From Lepus europaeus (Eukaryota > Chordata > Mammalia > Lagomorpha > Leporidae), in assembly GCF_033115175.1 (NCBI RefSeq), contig NC_084835.1:56774448-56838447 (forward strand): 64,000 nucleotides of DNA, given 5' to 3'. The translations under genes were made by a program, and so were the position numbers. Of the stretch, positions 58,853 through 64,000 are shown one piece after another (within the stretch, counting starts at the first letter, position 1; every line of letters begins with the position of its first letter). The notes beneath the pieces were generated by a model. It did no database searches. It saw only the letters and a list, made by a program, of their open reading frames with translations, and was not told the DNA's origin.

Positions 58853-59975
58853 CTGAAGTTTGAAAGAGGTACAAATAAGAACACACGTGTGTTAAAATCC
58901 ATGAAAAAGTTCAAAGTAAAGTGACACTGCAAAGGGTGTTTTTTTTCCTGCATTGACACAGATTGCTTTCTATGCAGATCTTCATTTCAGTGTGATGAAA
59001 ACGTTTCCATCCAGGCCAGCACCACTCAAGTCAAATTGCAAAACATTGTTATCATTCCAGAAAGTCTCCCAAAATGAACATTACAAGTCAAGAATTAATG
59101 CCATCCATTAACTAGAAATACAACGAATGGCACCATTTTAAAGTTTCAAGTACGTGGTTGTTAACTGGCACCTTGGCAATGAGAAGTCATGCGTATTACA
59201 ATGTCAAGTTCCATCTTAGCTGCTTTTAAGTTTTTGATGGGAGCCATGATTAGGTATGAACATAGTCAAAAAGATGGCTTAATTTGATCCAGATGCCTTT
59301 TGGGGAAAATAATTTTTTGGAGGACATTTTAAGAAGTTATGAGTGACTGTGTGAACCGTTGTTTTTGGTTCATGAGATCCCTGTGCTTGGTTTCGGCCAT
59401 TATGGCAAACAGGGCACCCACTTGCCTCATCTCAAGTAAAAGGTGGGCCTAAGGATTCATTTTCACAAATTTATTCAAAGTGAATTCACAATGCTGTGGA
59501 AGCAAAGACTGTTAGTTATGAACACAGAAGAAGCTATGCAAAGGTTCACAAGATACTTGTTGGAACCTGCACACCTCCTGCATCCACCATTTGCCCCTGC
59601 GAGGTCTGCAGGCAGGGTTCTGAGGCCACGCGGTCAGTGTGCAGCCACTCCTGCCTTCATGTTCACCAGAACTGCCACATTTCCTAAGAATCAGCACAGG
59701 ACTTGGGAGTTATAAAAGGCTGGGATGGAGGGGGCTGGCACTTTTTCTGAGAGATTCATGATTCCAAGTCTTGTGAGGCTTGATGATCCTACACTCTGGG
59801 GGACCTGCCTGAAAACAAAATGAACACGAAACTAGCCACACAAAACCTTGGAAAAGGAGTTACATGAGGTGCCCTGAGCTTGAGTTTTATTAGCGTCTAG
59901 TAGTCGCAGGAACAATCTGTTAAGTTATGGTGTATATCTCTGTACCTATCATCATCATCATCATCAAATTCAAAT
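58853..59975. other. GNAL intron upstream of the helical-domain exon, unassigned
   Basis: Nothing recognised except a (cat)n tract at about 59948-59966. Confidence 0.4.
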
Positions 59976-59979
59976 TGTC

Positions 59980-60302
59980 GGGGCAGGTGCTGTGGCACAG
60001 TGGGTCAAGCCACCACTTGGAATGCCTGCATCCCATACTGAGTGCCAAGTTGAGTCCAGCTACTCTGCTTCAATCCTACTTCCTGCTAACGTGCCTGGGA
60101 AGCAGCAGAGATTGCTCAGGGACTTGGGTCCCTGCCACCCCTGTGGGAGACCTGGATCAAGTTCCTAGTGCATAGCTTTTGGTCTGGCTCAGGTCCCCAC
60201 CTGTTGTGGGGATTTGGGGAGTGAACCAATGGATGGAAGATCTCTCTCCCCTTTTCTCTGTCTTTCAAATAAATGAATGAATAAATAAACAAATCTTTAG
60301 AA
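59980..60302 (+). repeat. CSINE (+)
   Basis: ggggcaggtgctgtggcaca head; aaataaatgaatgaataaat tail. Confidence 0.85.
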
Positions 60303-60478
60303 AAATCCAAATTGTCAACAGTTGACAACAACAGTTATGTCCCGAAGGAGAGTGGCTGAGCCCCTCCGTTTTTATCTTGTCTCCCTAGCTTGTCCTGTCT
60401 TCTGGAATGTTCCTCATGTTCCTGAAGAGTTTGTAGGCATCCTTAATCTTTCTTCCTTCTGGTAGCCAAACAGACACA

Positions 60479-60854
60479 TGTGGTGGAATGAGAAGATGGC
60501 CGCTGAGATGAGAAGGTCACGCCAAGATGGCCGCTGACAACAGAAACTGCCTGGCAACAGGCCCTGATTGGGTGGCTTTGGAAACCACATGACAACAGAG
60601 CCTGACTGACAACAGGCTGTGAATGGATGGTTTCAGAAACTGCCTGGCAACAGGCTGTGATTGGTTAGGGCATAGACTGCCCCTTGACTGGATTGGCTGT
60701 CTTGGCTATATAAGCAGCTGTAGCAACTGAAATAAACGAGTCTGAGGGCTGCTTGCCTCAGGCCTGCTTTCACCTGACTCCCGGGGTCTGTGTGGTGACT
60801 CGGCGCCTCTTGTCCCCACCATGCTCCTCCTCTCAGAACGAAACAACTTCAACA
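60479..60854 (+). mobile_element. Solo ERV LTR (376 bp, 6-bp target duplication) with promoter signals
   Basis: Begins TGtggtgg and ends cttcaaCA. The target duplication gacaca is at 60473-60478 and 60855-60860. U3 shows two aagatggccgc motifs (60493-60503, 60524-60534; YY1-like), repeats of aactgcctggcaacaggc 93 bp apart, attgg boxes and TATATAA at 60707-60713. AATAAA is at 60731-60736. The 6-bp duplication suits ERV2/K-class. No internal viral genes are present. Confidence 0.88.
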
Positions 60855-61174
60855 GACACACACCTCTAAAGAGGCATGATCCATTATGCTGTTCCTGTGA
60901 GGACCTTGGAAGAGACATGTAACCTCATGTCATTGCAACACACATTTGCCTATTGCTAGCTTTAAGATGCCTGATTTCTATATGATAAACTTATGTATAA
61001 ATTTCACCAAGTTTATTCAAATCTACCACACATACCACATTTTATAAGAATTATATTATTTGTAAGAATTATCCCCAGTAATAGGGGTTCTAGTGGCAAT
61101 TTAAAACAAGACCAATGTAAAACTGGTCAATGAAAGAAAAAAATTGAGCCCCTTTATCTGGTTTGTAAGAATTA

Positions 61175-61462
61175 GGAGGTGGGTATTTGGTGCAGTGGTT
61201 AAAGCTCAGGACACCAGGGTCCCAAATCGGAGTGCCTGGCTCTAGTCCTGGCTCTGTTTCCCACTCTAGCTTCCTGCTAATGTGCACGTAGGAGGTAGCA
61301 GGTGATGGCCCAAAGAGTTGGATCCCCACCACCCATGGGGGAGACCTGGATGGAGTTCCCAGCTCTGGACTTCCTAATCTTGAGGGTTTTGGGGGACTGA
61401 ACCAGCAGATGAGAGCTCTGATTGTGTCTCTGTCTCTCTGCCTTTTAAATAAATAAAAAAAG
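61175..61462 (+). repeat. Old CSINE (+)
   Basis: ggtgggtatttggtgcagtg head; gggggactgaaccagcagat; aaataaataaaaaa tail. Confidence 0.65.
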
Positions 61463-61479
61463 AAAGAGGAAAAAAAAAC

Positions 61480-62140
61480 TGGACAGGAAAGCAGGCAGCA
61501 CACTGATCAAGAAATTTTTAGAAAGTGTCTTCAGTTGCTCGTGCCCCCAAGCCACGAGTGGAGCTGCCACTTGGTGATCACACCTTCCCACTGACCCAGG
61601 GGCTGAACGTGGTGGCAAGACAGGAAACACAATGGCTCAGTGAAGTGGGGGCTGCTGGCAGCTCGATCCGCTGAAGGCACCCACTGTGACCTGGCACCGC
61701 GGAGGCCCTCACACCACCAGAACCGCAGGCTCCCTCGCTTTTAAACTCAGTTTAAAACCCGAGGATCGAGGATCGGAGGCCTGTAGGGCCGGCGATAGCC
61801 TGGCCGTGTTCTGGGTCCCGGCCACACTGAACACTCAGGGCCAGAAGTATCCCAACCTGTTTGTGCCTTTAGTCCTTGGGGAGGTGACAGTGTGGAGAGG
61901 CAGGAAGTGGAGGGTCAGAAGCATCTCCTGGGACCCCTGCTCTGGCACCTAGCTGAGCACTCTCCAGCAGAGACATAAACATCACAGCCCCTCCCCCAGC
62001 CTTTGCAAACAGCTCAGCCCTGTAGCCCTGGCAGCCCTCGGGCCTCAGGTCACCCAGAAAACAGCTCTGGCTGTTTTCTCCTCATGTGCTAATTCCCTAT
62101 ATGTCACAGTAGGGACCTTAAAGATGATAATCACTACCAA
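61480..62140. other. GNAL intron, unassigned
   Basis: No exon, RNA gene or repeat recognised. Confidence 0.4.
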
Positions 62141-62149
62141 TTAGCTCTA

Positions 62150-62345
62150 TGTCATTGTTCTCATTTTTGTTGGAGGAAACTGTGCACAGTATTGTAACAC
62201 ACAGGATCTCCTTTATTTCTTACAAAGCTGGAAAAGATAGCTGTTATCATCCATGCTCTGAGAAGTTACATAACCCATTTAAGGCCACACAGCTGGCGAC
62301 GGCAAGACATCTGTCTTATTCCACACTGTTTTTAACCACTGTGCA
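62150..62345 (-). repeat. MIR fragment (-)
   Basis: gagaagttacataacccatt and taaggccacacagctggcg follow the reverse MIR core. Confidence 0.65.
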
Positions 62346-62859
62346 CACTATCTGCCTTTATTATATGTATTACATACATTTCTTGTATATTTTATATTGT
62401 TATAAAATATTCTTCAGTTTTTTACTGGGTTTTGATGAAACCACTGTTAATGCAATTATTTTAGTAAATTGACTCTGAACAGGATCAACAAAGCATAGGG
62501 GATCTAGCATAGGTGCTGTGAATATACTGGGGAGGGTTCCCATGGGTCAGTAGCCCAGTCCTTGCACTGTTCCTCCCCAATTCAAAACTGCCCTGCAAAG
62601 ATTCCAAGTATGAGTGAGGACAGCTGCCCAGGAAGCCCCAGTCTCCCGACTAGGGGAGGAGCCACTGGCGAGGACCGCAACTACTCCTGGGGAGAAATTT
62701 CTGAGCTGGAGCCTTCGAGGCAGATCACAGAATAGTGCTTGAACCACGAGTCAAGATACAACTTCTGGAGTATGCATGGAGAAGGAATTCAGGGAGATCC
62801 CCAGATTCCATGTGTTCACTTTTTTAAGGGCTCAAACGTCATGGAAATTTTCAGGGATG

Positions 62860-63085
62860 CTGTTGCTGTTGTTACTTCTGCATGTTTTACTAGGAAAAAT
62901 TTCAAACTTGCCAAATAGGGAGAATGAACCTGCTGGTACCATCACTCAGCTTCCACCTTTATCAACACAAGGCCCATTTTCTCTCTTCTATGTCTCATCC
63001 CCTTCAACCCTACCTTTATTATTTTAAAGCAAATCTGATGTCATGTCACTTTATTCCAATATTATTTCTAAAAGACAAAGACTTT
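62860..63085 (+). repeat. Old L1 3' end
   Basis: gagaatgaacctgctggtac, catcactcagcttccacctt and attttaaagcaaatctgatg. Confidence 0.55.
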
Positions 63086-63102
63086 TTAAAAAGCATAGCC
63101 AT

Positions 63103-63429
63103 GGCCAGCGCCGCAGCTCACTAGGCTAAACCTCCCCCTGCAGTGCCAGCACCCCGGGTTCTAGTCCCGGTCGGGACACCGGATTCTGTCCTGGTTGCTC
63201 CTTTTCCAGTCCAGCTCTCTGCTGCGGCCCAGGAAGGCAGTAGAGGATGGCCCAAGTGCTTGGGCCCTGCACCTGCATGGGAGACCAGGAGGAAGCACCT
63301 GACTCCTGGCTTCGGATTGACGCTGTGTGCTGGCCATAGCGACCATTTGAGGGGTGAACCAACGGAAGGAAGACCTTTCTCTCTTTCTCTTTCACTGTCT
63401 AACTCTGCCTTTCAAAAAAAAAAAAAAAA
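63103..63429 (+). repeat. Second-type CSINE (+), full length
   Basis: ggccagcgccgcagctcact head, ggttctagtcccggtcggga (B box) and a poly(A) tail. A 15-bp target duplication aaaaagcatagccat is at 63088-63102 and 63430-63444. It is the only forward copy of this type in the window. Confidence 0.93.
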
Positions 63430-63444
63430 AAAAAGCATAGCCAT

Positions 63445-64000
63445 AATGCCACTATCTCAACTTAAAAAAATTATGTAAACAAATAGAAAAAATACTCCAT
63501 AAAAATCACCAAATATAGAGTTAGCCAGTGAAGCTTCTTTAGCTATGATTAAACATCTCCCCAGAGCTAGGCTAGGATTCAAAATATGCCACCTCTGAAC
63601 ATGCTACATTGGCGTACTGATTATTTTGAGCAGTCAGCAATTGAGAAATAGGAAATACAAGAACTCTCTGCCCTCCCCATTTTTGCCTAAAGGAAGGTCA
63701 TAGGTTTTCTCTCCTCTTCCTAGTGAGACTTGAAGAGTGACGGTTATCATCAGAGACAGAGCCAGCACCAAGATGAATCTGCGAACCTCCCTCAAATAGC
63801 CCTTGTCTTCCGTTAGTTCCCTCTATTTCCTATTCACTTGCACAAGTTATCACCCTTTGTTAAAATGGTATATAAGTCTAACTGCTTCTTAGGGTTTTTC
63901 ACTTCTTTTCTGGGAAGTCCCTATGCACATAAAATGTAAAATATTAGTAAGATTTGTGTATCTTCTATCAATCTGTCATCCATCAGTTTAATTCACAGGT
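63445..64000. other. GNAL intron, right edge
   Basis: No coding exon or clear repeat recognised. Confidence 0.4.

Noticed and set aside
59900..59970. CRISPR-like short repeats ((cat)n and similar)
   Set aside because: This is an eukaryotic microsatellite; there are no spaced direct repeats and no cas genes.

Overview
This is ordinary mammalian genomic DNA, not a microbial or viral window. Dozens of copies of the lagomorph C-repeat (CSINE: tRNA-like head, CT-rich region, AAATAAATAAA tail) point to rabbit or a close lagomorph relative. The gene content matches the block on human 18p11.21 where MPPE1, GNAL and CHMP1B lie together, here in inverted orientation.

Layout. (1) 1-7.9 kb, + strand: the last seven coding exons of MPPE1/PGAP5, a metallophosphoesterase that remodels GPI anchors. 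Its 5' exons lie left of the window. (2) 7.9-10.36 kb: the tail-to-tail interval that must hold the 3' UTRs of MPPE1 (+) and GNAL (-). (3) 10.36-58.85 kb, - strand: the last eight coding exons of GNAL (G-alpha-olf). They join without a frameshift into 250 codons plus stop, and include switch I, switch II, NKQD and TCAVDT. The upstream exons, including the P-loop, lie beyond 64 kb. (4) In the large GNAL intron (28.8-58.7 kb), on the same strand, sits intronless CHMP1B (38034-38633), an ESCRT-III subunit, with its own CpG-rich promoter. (5) The remaining intron sequence is mostly mobile elements: two CSINE types, MIR, old L1 3' ends, MaLR-type LTRs, Tigger-like DNA transposons, a palindromic-ended MITE-like family, and three solo ERV LTRs with clean target-site duplications.

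The three genes do unrelated jobs (GPI-anchor remodelling, olfactory/striatal Gs-type signalling, membrane scission); being neighbours does not imply a shared pathway. No CRISPR, operon, phage or other novel multi-gene system is present. The points most worth checking are a NAGNAG acceptor in MPPE1, loss of the lysine-rich MPPE1 tail, a weak GNAL donor site, the nested LTR/MITE/SINE insertions, one ERV LTR with complete promoter signals, an intragenic CpG-rich block at 57 kb, and tandem repeats in the CHMP1B promoter. Exon edges were set by hand from splice sites, reading frame and remembered human protein sequence; no alignment was run.
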